This document shows positions 25,689 to 33,003 of a stretch of DNA of 50,132 bases, in pieces. The position numbers were made by a program, and so were the translations under genes. The stretch is from Elusimicrobiota bacterium (GTDB lineage: Bacteria; Elusimicrobiota; Elusimicrobia; UBA1565): positions 1-50,132 of the forward strand of contig JACRDU010000095.1 in assembly GCA_016218495.1 (NCBI GenBank), written 5' to 3'. Each line of letters starts with the position of its first letter. Within the stretch, counting starts at the first letter, position 1. Under the pieces are notes generated by a model. That model ran no database searches and was not told the DNA's origin. It saw only the letters and a program-made list of their open reading frames with translations.

Positions 25689-26529
25689 GCGAGGGTTGCG
25701 CCGGCGCGTGCGCGAAGCCCTGGCCGAGGACCTCGGCCGGGCCGGGGACCTGTCGACCACCCGCTTCCTGTCCCCCTCCCGGGAATTCCGCGCCTACATC
25801 AAGGTGAAGGCCCCCGGCGTCCTCTGCGGCGTCGCCGCGGCACGCGAGGTCCTGCGTCAGGCCTGCCCTAGAGCGAAGGCGCGCTGGCTGGCCGAAGACG
25901 GAGCGCGCGTGAAGCCCGGCCAGATCATCGCCCGGCTCCGCGGCCCCCGCGAGCTCTTGAGCGCCGAGAGGACGCTCCTCAACTTCCTCCAGCACCTCTC
26001 CGGCGTGGCCACCCTGGCGGCGCGCTACGTCGACGCGGTGAAGGGGACGAAGGCGCGCATCTACGACACGCGAAAGACCCTCCCCGGCTGGCGCGCCCTG
26101 GAGAAGTACGCCGTGCGCTGCGGCGGCGCCCAGAACCACCGCATGGGCCTCTACGACATGGTCATGCTCAAGGACAACCACTGGGCCGGCAGCTCGCCCG
26201 ACGAGCTGGCGCGCAAGGTCGCGGCCTTCCGGCGCAGCCATCCCCGCATCCCCATCCAGGTCGAGGCCGACAGCCTCGGGCGCCTCGAGGCCGCCCTCGC
26301 GCTCAACCCAGACCTGCTCCTCCTCGACAACATGGGAACGCCCCTCCTGCGCCGGGCCATCGCCCTCTGCCGCAGGCGGGCGCCCCGGGTGAAGCTCGAG
26401 GTGTCGGGGGGCGTCGACCTCAAGACGGTGCGCGCCCTTGCCGCCCTGGGCCCCGACCGCATCTCCGTCGGCAAGCTCACGCACTCCGCCCCCGCTCTGG
26501 ACATTTCGATGAAATTCGAGGCCCCATGA
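25678..26529 (+). CDS. nadC: Nicotinate-nucleotide pyrophosphorylase (carboxylating)
   Basis: Also called quinolinate phosphoribosyltransferase; it makes nicotinate mononucleotide from quinolinate in de novo NAD synthesis. The 283-residue product carries the strongly conserved TRKTLPGWRALEKYAVRCGG and HRMGLYDMVMLKDNH blocks. IQVEADSL follows, and the phosphate-binding end is EVSGGVDLKTVRALAALGPDRISVGKLTHS. The GTG start at 25678 lies inside the end of uvrB. The stop overlaps the birA start as ATGA. Confidence 0.95.
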
Positions 26530-27119
26530 CCAAGAAGACCCCCGCCAGGATGGCCCCCGCCAAGACGCCCTTGCCCCCCGGCATCGCGCGCCTGGTGCGC
26601 AAGAAGGTCGTCGGCTCGACCCAGACCCTGGCCCGCGAGCTGGCGGACAAGGACGCCCCGGCCTGGACTTTGGTCTGGGCCGACAAGCAGAGCCACGGGC
26701 GGGGACGCATGGACAGGCGCTGGGCCTCCGGGCCGGGCGGGCTGTATGTCTCCCTGGTCCTGCGCCCTCGCATCCGCCCGACCCACCTGGCCCGCTTCAG
26801 CCTGCAGGCCGGCCAGGCCGCCGCCGAGACCGTGGCCGAGGCCACGGGGCTGGCCACGCGCATCGAGATGCCCAACGACGTGCTGGCCCGGGCCAAGGAC
26901 GGCACCCACAAGAAGGTCTGCGGCATCCTCATCGAGGCGGCGGGCGATTCGCGGCACATCGACTGGGTCGTCGTCGGCGTCGGCATAAACGTCAACAACA
27001 AGGTCCCCAAGTCCCTGCCCAACGCCGCTTCGGTCAAGGAGCTCTCGGGCAAGGAATTCCCCCTCGAGGCCGTGCTCGCGGCCCTCCTCGGGCGCTTCCA
27101 GGCGGTCTGGGGGAAGTGA
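26526..27119 (+). CDS. birA: Biotin-protein ligase, short (non-regulatory) form
   Basis: It activates biotin to biotinyl-AMP and attaches it to carboxylase carrier domains. At 197 residues it lacks the N-terminal helix-turn-helix of E. coli BirA and has almost no C-terminal SH3-like domain. The biotin-binding loop is GRGRMDRRW (58-66), and the catalytic region MPNDVLARAKDGTHKKVCGILIE is recognisable. GVGINVNN is also present. In the usual KWPND motif the KW is EM here, but the lysine before the GILIE strand is kept. The ATG overlaps the nadC stop. Confidence 0.9.
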   Translation: MTKKTPARMAPAKTPLPPGIARLVRKKVVGSTQTLARELADKDAPAWTLVWADKQSHGRGRMDRRWASGPGGLYVSLVLRPRIRPTHLARFSLQAGQAAAETVAEATGLATRIEMPNDVLARAKDGTHKKVCGILIEAAGDSRHIDWVVVGVGINVNNKVPKSLPNAASVKELSGKEFPLEAVLAALLGRFQAVWGK

Positions 27120-27185
27120 ACTCCGCCGTCAAGGCCTAGAAACATACGCCGCCCCGGCTGGTGACGAAGGTCGCCCAATTAGGTC

Positions 27186-27213
27186 TTGACGCTCCGGGAA
27201 GTCGTGTTATAAT
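27186..27213 (+). promoter_or_regulatory. greA promoter with extended -10
   Basis: TTGACG (27186-27191), 16 bp, TATAAT (27208-27213) preceded by TGT, giving TGTTATAAT. The start site is predicted near 27220, leaving a leader of about 70 nt. The upstream birA gene ends at 27119. Confidence 0.75.
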
Positions 27214-27219
27214 AGCCGC

Positions 27220-27267
27220 GACCCCCTAAAGGGGTCTCTTTATTTGCCGCGTTTCTCGACGAGAAAC
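27220..27267 (+). promoter_or_regulatory. Two hairpins in the greA leader, the first terminator-like
   Basis: GACCCC (27220-27225) pairs with GGGGTC (27231-27236) around a CTAAA loop and is followed by TCTTTATTT. This is the shape of a small intrinsic terminator, but it begins at the predicted transcription start. A second perfect 7-bp hairpin, GTTTCTC with GAGAAAC, lies at 27251-27267. Possible roles are attenuation of greA, stabilisation of the 5' end, or termination of birA read-through. Confidence 0.5.
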
Positions 27268-27290
27268 TGCGTCGGCGCCGAGGGGGCCGC

Positions 27291-27764
27291 ATGGGCGAGA
27301 CCTACATCACCCGCAACGGATACCACAAGCTCCAAAAGGACCTGGAAGACCTCAAGAAGCAGAAGAAGGTCCTTTCCGGAGAGATCGACGAGGCGCGCCA
27401 GAAGGGCGACCTCAAGGAAAACGCCGAGTACCATTCCGCCAAGGAACGCCTCGGCGAGGTGATGGGACGCATCGGCAAGATCGAGGAGCAGCTGACCACC
27501 GCCCGCATGATCGACGACATAGCGGTCAAGAAGGACGAGGTCCAGATCGGGGTCAAGGTCACCCTCGAGGAGAAGGACTCCCGCGAGGAATACGAGTGGA
27601 CCCTGGTCGGCCCGGCCGAATCGGACCCGTCGACCGGACGCATCTCGGTCCATGCGCCGCTGGCCCAGGGCCTGCTCGGGCACAAGGTGGGAGAAGAGGT
27701 CAGGGTCGACCTGCCCGCCGGAATGAAGACCTTCAAGATCCTGCGCACGGTGCCCGCCCTCTGA
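27291..27764 (+). CDS. greA: Transcription elongation factor GreA
   Basis: GreA inserts its coiled coil into the RNA polymerase secondary channel and stimulates cleavage of backtracked RNA. The 157-residue product has the usual length. The N-terminal coiled coil carries the acidic tip GDLKENAEY (about 45-53) that coordinates the catalytic magnesium. The C-terminal FKBP-like domain ends ISVHAPLAQGLLGHKVGEEV and DLPAGMKTFKILRT. GAGG at 27280 is the likely ribosome binding site for the ATG at 27291. Unlike many genes here it has a long leader with two hairpins. Confidence 0.96.
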   Translation: MGETYITRNGYHKLQKDLEDLKKQKKVLSGEIDEARQKGDLKENAEYHSAKERLGEVMGRIGKIEEQLTTARMIDDIAVKKDEVQIGVKVTLEEKDSREEYEWTLVGPAESDPSTGRISVHAPLAQGLLGHKVGEEVRVDLPAGMKTFKILRTVPAL

Positions 27765-28807
27765 GCCCCGAGCGTTCCGCGCTGACGAAGGGCCTCCGCC
27801 AGGAGGCCCTTCGGCTTGGGGCCGACGCCGTAGGCTTCGCCCCTGCCGTCCTCCCGGGGCCGGACCCCGGCCCCGCCGCCTATAAGACCTGGGTGGAGAA
27901 GGGGATGCATGGGGAGATGGGCTACATGGCGCGCGCCCCGGAGGACCGGCCCTTCATCTCGCGCTGGTTCCCCGCGGCGCGCTCCGTCGTGGTCTGCGCC
28001 TTCAGCTACCACGACGGCACGCCTCCCCCGCCCCCCGACCCGTCCCGGGGCCGCCTGGCCCGCTACGCCCTCCCCCCCGACTATCACGACGAGCTAAAAA
28101 AGCGCCTCAAGGCCCTGCTGGCCTTTTATAAGGAAGCGGTCCCCGGCGCGAAGGGGAAGGTCTTCGTGGACACCAGCCCGGTGCTGGAAAGGCGCTACGC
28201 CCGCTATGCGGGGGTGGGCTGGGTGGGGAAGAACGCCATGCTCCTCTCCCGGGACATCGGCTCGTTCTTCCTCATCGCCGGGATGGCCGTGGACGCCGAG
28301 CTGGCCTTCGATGAACCCGTCCCGGAGCACTGCGGGACCTGCCGGCGCTGCCTCGACGCCTGTCCCACCGACGCCTTCCCGGCGCCCCGGGTCCTCGACG
28401 CCTCGCGCTGCGTGGCCTACTTCACGGTCGAGCTGCGCGGGGCGCCCGTCCCGGAGCCCTTCCGGAGAGGCCACGGCGACTGGCTCTTCGGCTGCGACGC
28501 CTGCCAGGACGTCTGCCCCTGGAACAAATTCTCGGTCCGAAGCCGGGTCTTCGAGCCGGACCTGCCCCCCTCCCTGGACCTGGGCGAGCTGGCGGCCCTG
28601 ACGCCCGAGCGGTTCGCCGAGCGCTTCAAGGGGACCCCGCTCCAGCGCACCGGCTGGCAGGCCGTGACGCGCAACGCCCTCCTGGCCATGGGCAACTCCC
28701 GGGACCCGCGCCACCGCGCGGCGCTGGAACGCTTCGCCGCCCACCCCGACCCGGTCCTCTCCGAGCAGGCCCGCTGGAGCCTCGGTTTGATAGACTCTCG
28801 CCAATGA
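27761..28807 (+). CDS. queG: Epoxyqueuosine reductase QueG
   Basis: The last step of queuosine synthesis: a cobalamin-dependent, iron-sulfur enzyme that reduces epoxyqueuosine in tRNA. Conserved features are GADAVGFAPA near the N-terminus and the block VFVDTSPVLERRYARYAGVG with GWVGKNAMLLS. Two ferredoxin-type cluster motifs follow, CGTCRRCLDACP and GCDACQDVCPWN, then a C-terminal HEAT-like repeat (RNALLAMGNSRDPRH). No ATG, GTG or TTG lies in frame near the expected N-terminus. The best candidates are CTG at 27761, overlapping the greA stop as CTGA, and CTG at 27782. The first is used here, giving 348 residues. A strong hairpin lies inside the first codons. The stop overlaps the next gene as ATGA. 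Confidence 0.9.
   Translation: MSPERSALTKGLRQEALRLGADAVGFAPAVLPGPDPGPAAYKTWVEKGMHGEMGYMARAPEDRPFISRWFPAARSVVVCAFSYHDGTPPPPPDPSRGRLARYALPPDYHDELKKRLKALLAFYKEAVPGAKGKVFVDTSPVLERRYARYAGVGWVGKNAMLLSRDIGSFFLIAGMAVDAELAFDEPVPEHCGTCRRCLDACPTDAFPAPRVLDASRCVAYFTVELRGAPVPEPFRRGHGDWLFGCDACQDVCPWNKFSVRSRVFEPDLPPSLDLGELAALTPERFAERFKGTPLQRTGWQAVTRNALLAMGNSRDPRHRAALERFAAHPDPVLSEQARWSLGLIDSRQ
27788..27811 (+). terminator. Hairpin after greA, inside the start of queG
   Basis: A perfect 10-bp stem (AAGGGCCTCC at 27788-27797, complement at 27802-27811) with a GCCA loop begins 24 bases after the greA stop. It has the stem of an intrinsic terminator but no T-run, and it is also queG coding sequence. It may cause partial termination or control queG translation. 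Confidence 0.4.
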
Positions 28808-30096
28808 GAGACTCTGTCGTGCTGGCGCTCCTCCTGCTGGCCGTGCCCGCACGCAGCCAGATCATCCAGTCGGACACCGACGTCAGCACGCCCAAGACGA
28901 TGCCGGCGGAGCTGGAGCGGCCTTCGGAGTCCCAGCCCTGGCCCATCCGCCTGATGATGGCCGAATTCAAGCATGGTATGTTCGTGCGCCTGCCGGTCGT
29001 CGACACGGACCCCAACCGCGGCGTCACCTACGGCGTCATGCCCATCTGGGTGATGAACGAGGCCGGCAGCGACCGCATCAGCGCCATCCACGCCCCCTCC
29101 CTGACCTACAACAACATCTTCAAGGTCACGCCGACCTACCGCTATTACCGCTATCCGTCCGATAAAGCCGCCTATGAGTTCCGGGCGTCCTATTCGATGG
29201 TCGAGGACAGGGAAATCCTCGGCGAGATGGAGGACCTGGACTTCCTCGGCAAGGGCGCGGCCGTCCACGGCGAGGTCCACTACAACGTGGACGGATCGGG
29301 CCGCTTCTTCGGCCTGGGGCCGGACTCTGCGCGGACGGCGGAGTCCAACTTCTCGCGCAAGACCATGAACTACAGCTGGCGCGTGGGCCTGCCCATCTTC
29401 AAGGACTCGGGCTTCAAGTTCAACTTCGGCCACCGCCTGGCGGGCGAACGCATCGCCCCGGGCCCGGTGGACTCCCTCCCCGACCTCCGGCAGAGCTTCC
29501 CCGCGGCGGCGGGCTCGCACTGGCATCAGGACGGGGAGTTCCAGCTCTTCGTCGACTACGACACGCGCGACAGCGTGGTGACGACGACCCAGGGCTCCTA
29601 TGGCAAGATCCTGGTCGAGAACTCGCAGCAGGCCTGGGGCTCGGAATTCGCCTTCCAGCGCTACGAGCTGGACCTGCGCAAGTTCTACAAGCGCGACCCC
29701 GCCGACCGCTTCGTCACGGCGGGGCACTTCCTCTTCCAGCACATGGTCGGCGACGTGCCGTTCTACCTGAAGCCGTCGATGGGCGGCAAGTACACCCACC
29801 GCGCCTACGGCGACGGGCGCTACATCGACCATGCCCTCATGACCGCTACCGTGGAGGAACGCATCACCCTCTACAAGATCCCCCTGGCCGGAGTGACGAC
29901 CGAGTTCGAGCTGGCCCCCTTCATGGGCGTGGGCGCCGTGGCCAACTCGCCGCACCACGTCACCGCGCGCTACGCGCGCCCGGTGGTCGGGGCCGCCGTG
30001 CGCGCCATCGCGCGGCCGCAGGTGGTGGGGTCCATCGACGTGGGGGTGGGGCGCGAGGGGCCGAACGTGTTCATGGACATCAACTACTCGTTCTGA
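28804..30096 (+). CDS. Outer-membrane beta-barrel protein, BamA/surface-antigen (D15) type
   Basis: A 430-residue protein with a signal peptide (residues 1-18, LALLLLAVPARS) and a long series of alternating strands such as LTYNNIFKVTPTYRYYRYP and AAYEFRASYSMV. The C-terminal residue is Phe in FMDINYSF, the recognition signal for outer-membrane insertion. The barrel pattern and the strand FQRYELDLRKFYK fit the Omp85 barrel superfamily, but POTRA repeats are absent. It is therefore not the assembly factor BamA itself and more likely a stand-alone surface antigen. The ATG overlaps the queG stop, and its own stop overlaps the next ATG as TGATG. Confidence 0.78.
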   Translation: MRDSVVLALLLLAVPARSQIIQSDTDVSTPKTMPAELERPSESQPWPIRLMMAEFKHGMFVRLPVVDTDPNRGVTYGVMPIWVMNEAGSDRISAIHAPSLTYNNIFKVTPTYRYYRYPSDKAAYEFRASYSMVEDREILGEMEDLDFLGKGAAVHGEVHYNVDGSGRFFGLGPDSARTAESNFSRKTMNYSWRVGLPIFKDSGFKFNFGHRLAGERIAPGPVDSLPDLRQSFPAAAGSHWHQDGEFQLFVDYDTRDSVVTTTQGSYGKILVENSQQAWGSEFAFQRYELDLRKFYKRDPADRFVTAGHFLFQHMVGDVPFYLKPSMGGKYTHRAYGDGRYIDHALMTATVEERITLYKIPLAGVTTEFELAPFMGVGAVANSPHHVTARYARPVVGAAVRAIARPQVVGSIDVGVGREGPNVFMDINYSF

Positions 30097-31199
30097 TGGA
30101 ATCCGTCGACGGCGTCATCGTCGGCGCCGGCGTGGTGGGGCTGGCAACCGCGGCACGACTGGCCTCCCCCGAGCGCTCCGTCGTCGTCCTCGAACGCCAC
30201 CCGCGCCACGGCGTCGAGACCTCGAGCCGCAACTCCGAGGTCGTGCACGCCGGGCTCTATTACCCCAAGGGCTCGCTCAAGAGCCGGCTCTGCCACGAGG
30301 GCCGCCGCGCCCTCTACCGCATGGGCGAGGGCGGCGCCTTCTTCATCAAGAAGACCGGCAAGCTCGTCGTCGCCGTCGACGCCGCCGAGGCCGCCGGGCT
30401 GTCGGCCATGGCGGCCAAAGCGACCGACGCCGGGGCCGAGGGCCTGACCCTCCTTGATGGCGCCGAGGCCATGCGGCGCGCGCCCGGCTTGAAAGCCGAG
30501 GCCGCCCTCTGGAGCCCCGAGACGGGCATCATCGATTCCGAAGAGCTCATGCTCCACTTCAAACTGAAGGCCGAAGACGCCGGGGCGCTCTTTCTCTTCG
30601 GGACGGACCTTAAGGCGGCCGAACGGGCGAACGGCACCTGGCTGCTGACCTTATCCACCGGGGAGAAGGTGGCCGCGCGCTGGGTGGTCAATTCGGCGGG
30701 GCTCCACGCCGACAAGGTGGCGGCCCTGCCGGGTTTGGACATCGACGCCGCCGGCTATCGCCTGCACTGGTGCAAAGGGGACTATTTCCGGATGAAGCGC
30801 AGCCCAGCCCTGCCCCATCTGGTCTACCCGATGCCGGTCAAGCACGGCCTGGGGACCCACATGACCCTGGACCGGGAAGGCGGCGTGCGCCTGGGCCCTG
30901 ACACCGCCTTCATGGACTCCCTCGACTACGCCGTAGACCCCGGCAAGGCCGCCGCCTTCGCCCAGTCCGTGTCGCGCTATTGGCCGGGCCTCACGGCCGA
31001 CGACCTCCTCCCCGACCAGAGCGGCATCCGCCCCAAGCTCTCCGGCCCTCAGGACCCCTGGCGCGACTTCGTCGTCGCCGAGGAGTCGCCCCGGGGCCTG
31101 CCCGGCTGGGTCAACCTCGTCGGCATCGAGTCCCCCGGCCTCACCGCCTCCCCCGCCATCGCCGACCTGGTCGCAAGCCTGCTCAAGCCCGCCCTCTGA
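30096..31199 (+). CDS. FAD-dependent oxidoreductase of the L-2-hydroxyglutarate dehydrogenase (DAO) family
   Basis: A 367-residue flavoprotein with the dinucleotide-binding motif VGAGVVGLATAARLA (about 9-23). The family signature SSRNSEVVHAGLYYPKGSLK follows; in L2HGDH-like enzymes it contains the covalent or active-site flavin contact. The C-terminal GIRPKL and VNLVGIESPGLTASPAIA are also typical. Oxidation of L-2-hydroxyglutarate or a related 2-hydroxyacid, passing electrons to quinone or another acceptor, is the likely reaction; the substrate is not proved by sequence. It is the last gene of the greA-queG-barrel run. Confidence 0.85.
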   Translation: MESVDGVIVGAGVVGLATAARLASPERSVVVLERHPRHGVETSSRNSEVVHAGLYYPKGSLKSRLCHEGRRALYRMGEGGAFFIKKTGKLVVAVDAAEAAGLSAMAAKATDAGAEGLTLLDGAEAMRRAPGLKAEAALWSPETGIIDSEELMLHFKLKAEDAGALFLFGTDLKAAERANGTWLLTLSTGEKVAARWVVNSAGLHADKVAALPGLDIDAAGYRLHWCKGDYFRMKRSPALPHLVYPMPVKHGLGTHMTLDREGGVRLGPDTAFMDSLDYAVDPGKAAAFAQSVSRYWPGLTADDLLPDQSGIRPKLSGPQDPWRDFVVAEESPRGLPGWVNLVGIESPGLTASPAIADLVASLLKPAL

Positions 31200-31219
31200 C
31201 GAAACGGCGGAACTTTTTT
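31189..31219 (+). terminator. Possible weak intrinsic terminator after the FAD oxidoreductase gene
   Basis: CCGCC (31189-31193) can pair with GGCGG (31206-31210) around a 12-nt loop, followed by AAC and six T residues. The stem is only five base pairs. Confidence 0.35.
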
Positions 31220-31270
31220 ACCGCCTGCGCGTACTTGCATGTATGGGGAGGCTGCGGCGCTCCGGGGCCC

Positions 31271-31299
31271 TTGACGACATATCATATGTGATATATACT
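31271..31299 (+). promoter_or_regulatory. Promoter of the HTH regulator with operator-like inverted repeats
   Basis: TTGACG (31271-31276) and TATACT (31294-31299) are spaced 17 bp. The spacer holds two overlapping inverted repeats: ACATAT/ATATGT around one base, and ATATCA (31279-31284) with TGATAT (31289-31294). GGAGGT at 31302-31307 precedes the ATG by four bases. Repeats between -35 and -10 are the usual place for autorepression. Confidence 0.68.
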
Positions 31300-31311
31300 G
31301 CGGAGGTCCTA

Positions 31312-31626
31312 ATGAGCACACTCCCGAACAAACATAGGGGCTCGCGCGTACGCGCCTGGCTGGCAGGCGAGCTCAAGACGCCGGGATTCCGGGAAGGCCT
31401 CAAGGAGGCCGGCGCGCGGCGCCGCGTCGCCCGCCAGATCCACGACGCCCGCAAGAAGGCCGGGGTCTCCCAACCCGAACTAGCGCGACGGCTCGGCACC
31501 AGCCAGGCCGCCGTTTCGCGGATGGAGGCCGGCGCCCAGAACATGACCATCGACATCATCGAGAGCATCGCGCGGGCGCTCGGCGGGCGCTTCGAAGGTC
31601 AGATCATCCTCGACCGCAGGGCCTGA
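31312..31626 (+). CDS. XRE-family helix-turn-helix regulator, antitoxin-like
   Basis: A 104-residue DNA-binding protein. The helix-turn-helix is ARQIHDARKKAGVSQPELARRLGTSQAAVSRMEAGAQ (about residues 42-78), followed by ITIDIIES-type helices typical of HigA/MqsA-class single-domain regulators. The ATG at 31312 is chosen over a longer frame because GGAGGT precedes it and the promoter lies within the longer frame. No toxin gene is adjacent on the upstream side; downstream a ROK kinase starts by TGATG overlap. It may repress its own promoter and the kinase. Confidence 0.85.
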   Translation: MSTLPNKHRGSRVRAWLAGELKTPGFREGLKEAGARRRVARQIHDARKKAGVSQPELARRLGTSQAAVSRMEAGAQNMTIDIIESIARALGGRFEGQIILDRRA

Positions 31627-32519
31627 TGCGCCTCGGGATCGACCTGGGCGGGACCAAGATCGAAGGGCTGGCCATGGGCGATGCCGGCCAGGAATTGGCG
31701 CGACGCCGGGTGGCGACCCCGGCCGGCGACTATCGGGCGACGCTCTCTGCCGTCCAGTCCCTGGTCTCGGCTCTAGAGCAGGAGGCCGGCGCCCGCGCCC
31801 CGGCCGTCGGGGTGGGCACCCCGGGCGGCATAGACCCGCGAACCGGCCTCATCCATAACGCCAACTCCACCTGCCTCATCGGGCATCCCTTGGACAAGGA
31901 CCTGGAAGCCCTGCTCGCACGCCCGGTGCGGCTGGCCAACGACGCGGACTGTTTCGCCCTCTCCGAGGCGGCCGACGGGGCGGCGGCCGGCCGGCAGGTG
32001 GTGTTCGGCGTCATCCTGGGCACCGGGGTGGGCGGCGGCCTCGTCGTCGACGGGAAGCTCGTCTCGGGGCCGAACAACATCCAGGGCGAGTGGGGCCACA
32101 ACCCCCTGCCCTGGCCCGAGGACTCCGAGCGGCCCGGGCCTAACTGCTACTGCGGCCGCTCAGGGTGCATCGAGACCTTCTTGTCGGGCCCTGGGCTGAC
32201 GCGGGACCACGAGGCCTCCTCGGGAGAGCGCCTGTCCCCGCCGGACATCGTCCGCCGGGCCGAGGCGGGCGAGGCGGCCTGCGCGGCGTCCCTGGTCCGC
32301 TACGAGGACAGGCTGGCCCGGGGGCTGGCCGCCGTCGTAAACATCCTCGACCCCCACGCCGTCGTGCTGGGCGGAGGGATGTCGAACATAGGCCGGCTCT
32401 ACAAGAACATCCCTCGGCTCTGGAAGGGGCGGGTGTTCTGCGCTCAGCCGTCCACCGAACTGCTGGAAGCCCGCCACGGAGACTCCAGCGGGGTGCGCGG
32501 GGCCTGCCGGCTGGTCTGA
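31626..32519 (+). CDS. ROK-family sugar kinase (fructokinase / N-acetylglucosamine kinase type)
   Basis: A 297-residue cytoplasmic kinase. The ATP phosphate-binding DLGGTKIEG is at the N-terminus (6-14). NDADCFALSEA contains the catalytic Asp, and GTGVGGGLVVDGKL follows. The zinc motif GEWGHNPLPW and CYCGRSGCIETFLSGPGL matches the Mak/NagK branch of the family, as does the adenosine site VVLGGGMSNIG. The exact sugar is not decided by sequence. The start overlaps the regulator's stop codon, so they are co-expressed. It is convergent with the cupin gene, leaving one base between the stop codons. Confidence 0.9.
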   Translation: MRLGIDLGGTKIEGLAMGDAGQELARRRVATPAGDYRATLSAVQSLVSALEQEAGARAPAVGVGTPGGIDPRTGLIHNANSTCLIGHPLDKDLEALLARPVRLANDADCFALSEAADGAAAGRQVVFGVILGTGVGGGLVVDGKLVSGPNNIQGEWGHNPLPWPEDSERPGPNCYCGRSGCIETFLSGPGLTRDHEASSGERLSPPDIVRRAEAGEAACAASLVRYEDRLARGLAAVVNILDPHAVVLGGGMSNIGRLYKNIPRLWKGRVFCAQPSTELLEARHGDSSGVRGACRLV

Positions 32520-32520
32520 G

Positions 32521-33000
32521 CTATTCGCAGATGTGGCAGACGCCCAGACCGTCGGCGGCCACGGGGCGGTCGCGCTCGGAGTTGACGATGCAGAGGAAGC
32601 CGAAGGGCTCCTTGGCGCCTTCCGGGCAGCGGAACTGGTGCGGGTCGGACGGCGACACATAGACCACGTCGCCGAAGCCCACCTTCCAGATGTAGCAGCC
32701 CGCCTGGGCCTCGCCGACGCCGCGCAGCGCGACGACCACATGCTCGTGCTGATGCTTCTCCAGCGTGCTGTGCCCGCCGGGCTGGATTTCGAAATAGCGC
32801 ACATGGAACTTCGTCGATTCGCCGCGCTTGCCGGCCAGTTCGCGGCGCTCGATGCCCTTGTAGCCCTCGGAATCCTGCTTATAGGGCTCGATGGGCACGT
32901 CCTTCCATGAGAAGCCCTCCAGGAAGCGGATGACCTTGCTGTGGTTCCCTTCGATGGGCGGCGGAGGCGGGGCCTTGCTCGAACGGATGGTACGGTCCAT
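32521..33000 (-). CDS. Single-domain cupin, metal-binding, unknown reaction
   Basis: A 159-residue cupin. Motif 1 is GGHSTLEKHQHEHVV, with candidate metal ligands His77, His83, His85 and His87. Motif 2 holds SPSDPHQF (His121). The C-terminus has an unusual pair of cysteines (GVCHIC, residues 155 and 158). It is the third gene of a minus-strand operon: the RuBisCO-like gene ends three bases upstream of its ATG. In Rhodospirillum rubrum a cupin acts after a RuBisCO-like isomerase in a methylthioadenosine-to-isoprenoid pathway, so a linked role is possible, but this cupin's substrate cannot be read from sequence. Confidence 0.82.
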   Translation of the reverse strand: MDRTIRSSKAPPPPPIEGNHSKVIRFLEGFSWKDVPIEPYKQDSEGYKGIERRELAGKRGESTKFHVRYFEIQPGGHSTLEKHQHEHVVVALRGVGEAQAGCYIWKVGFGDVVYVSPSDPHQFRCPEGAKEPFGFLCIVNSERDRPVAADGLGVCHICE

Positions 33001-33003
33001 GCC

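Noticed and set aside
27120-27185. A separate RNA gene or riboswitch between birA and greA
   Set aside because: Only a short stretch without paired regions precedes the promoter. The hairpins lie downstream of it and are treated as the greA leader.
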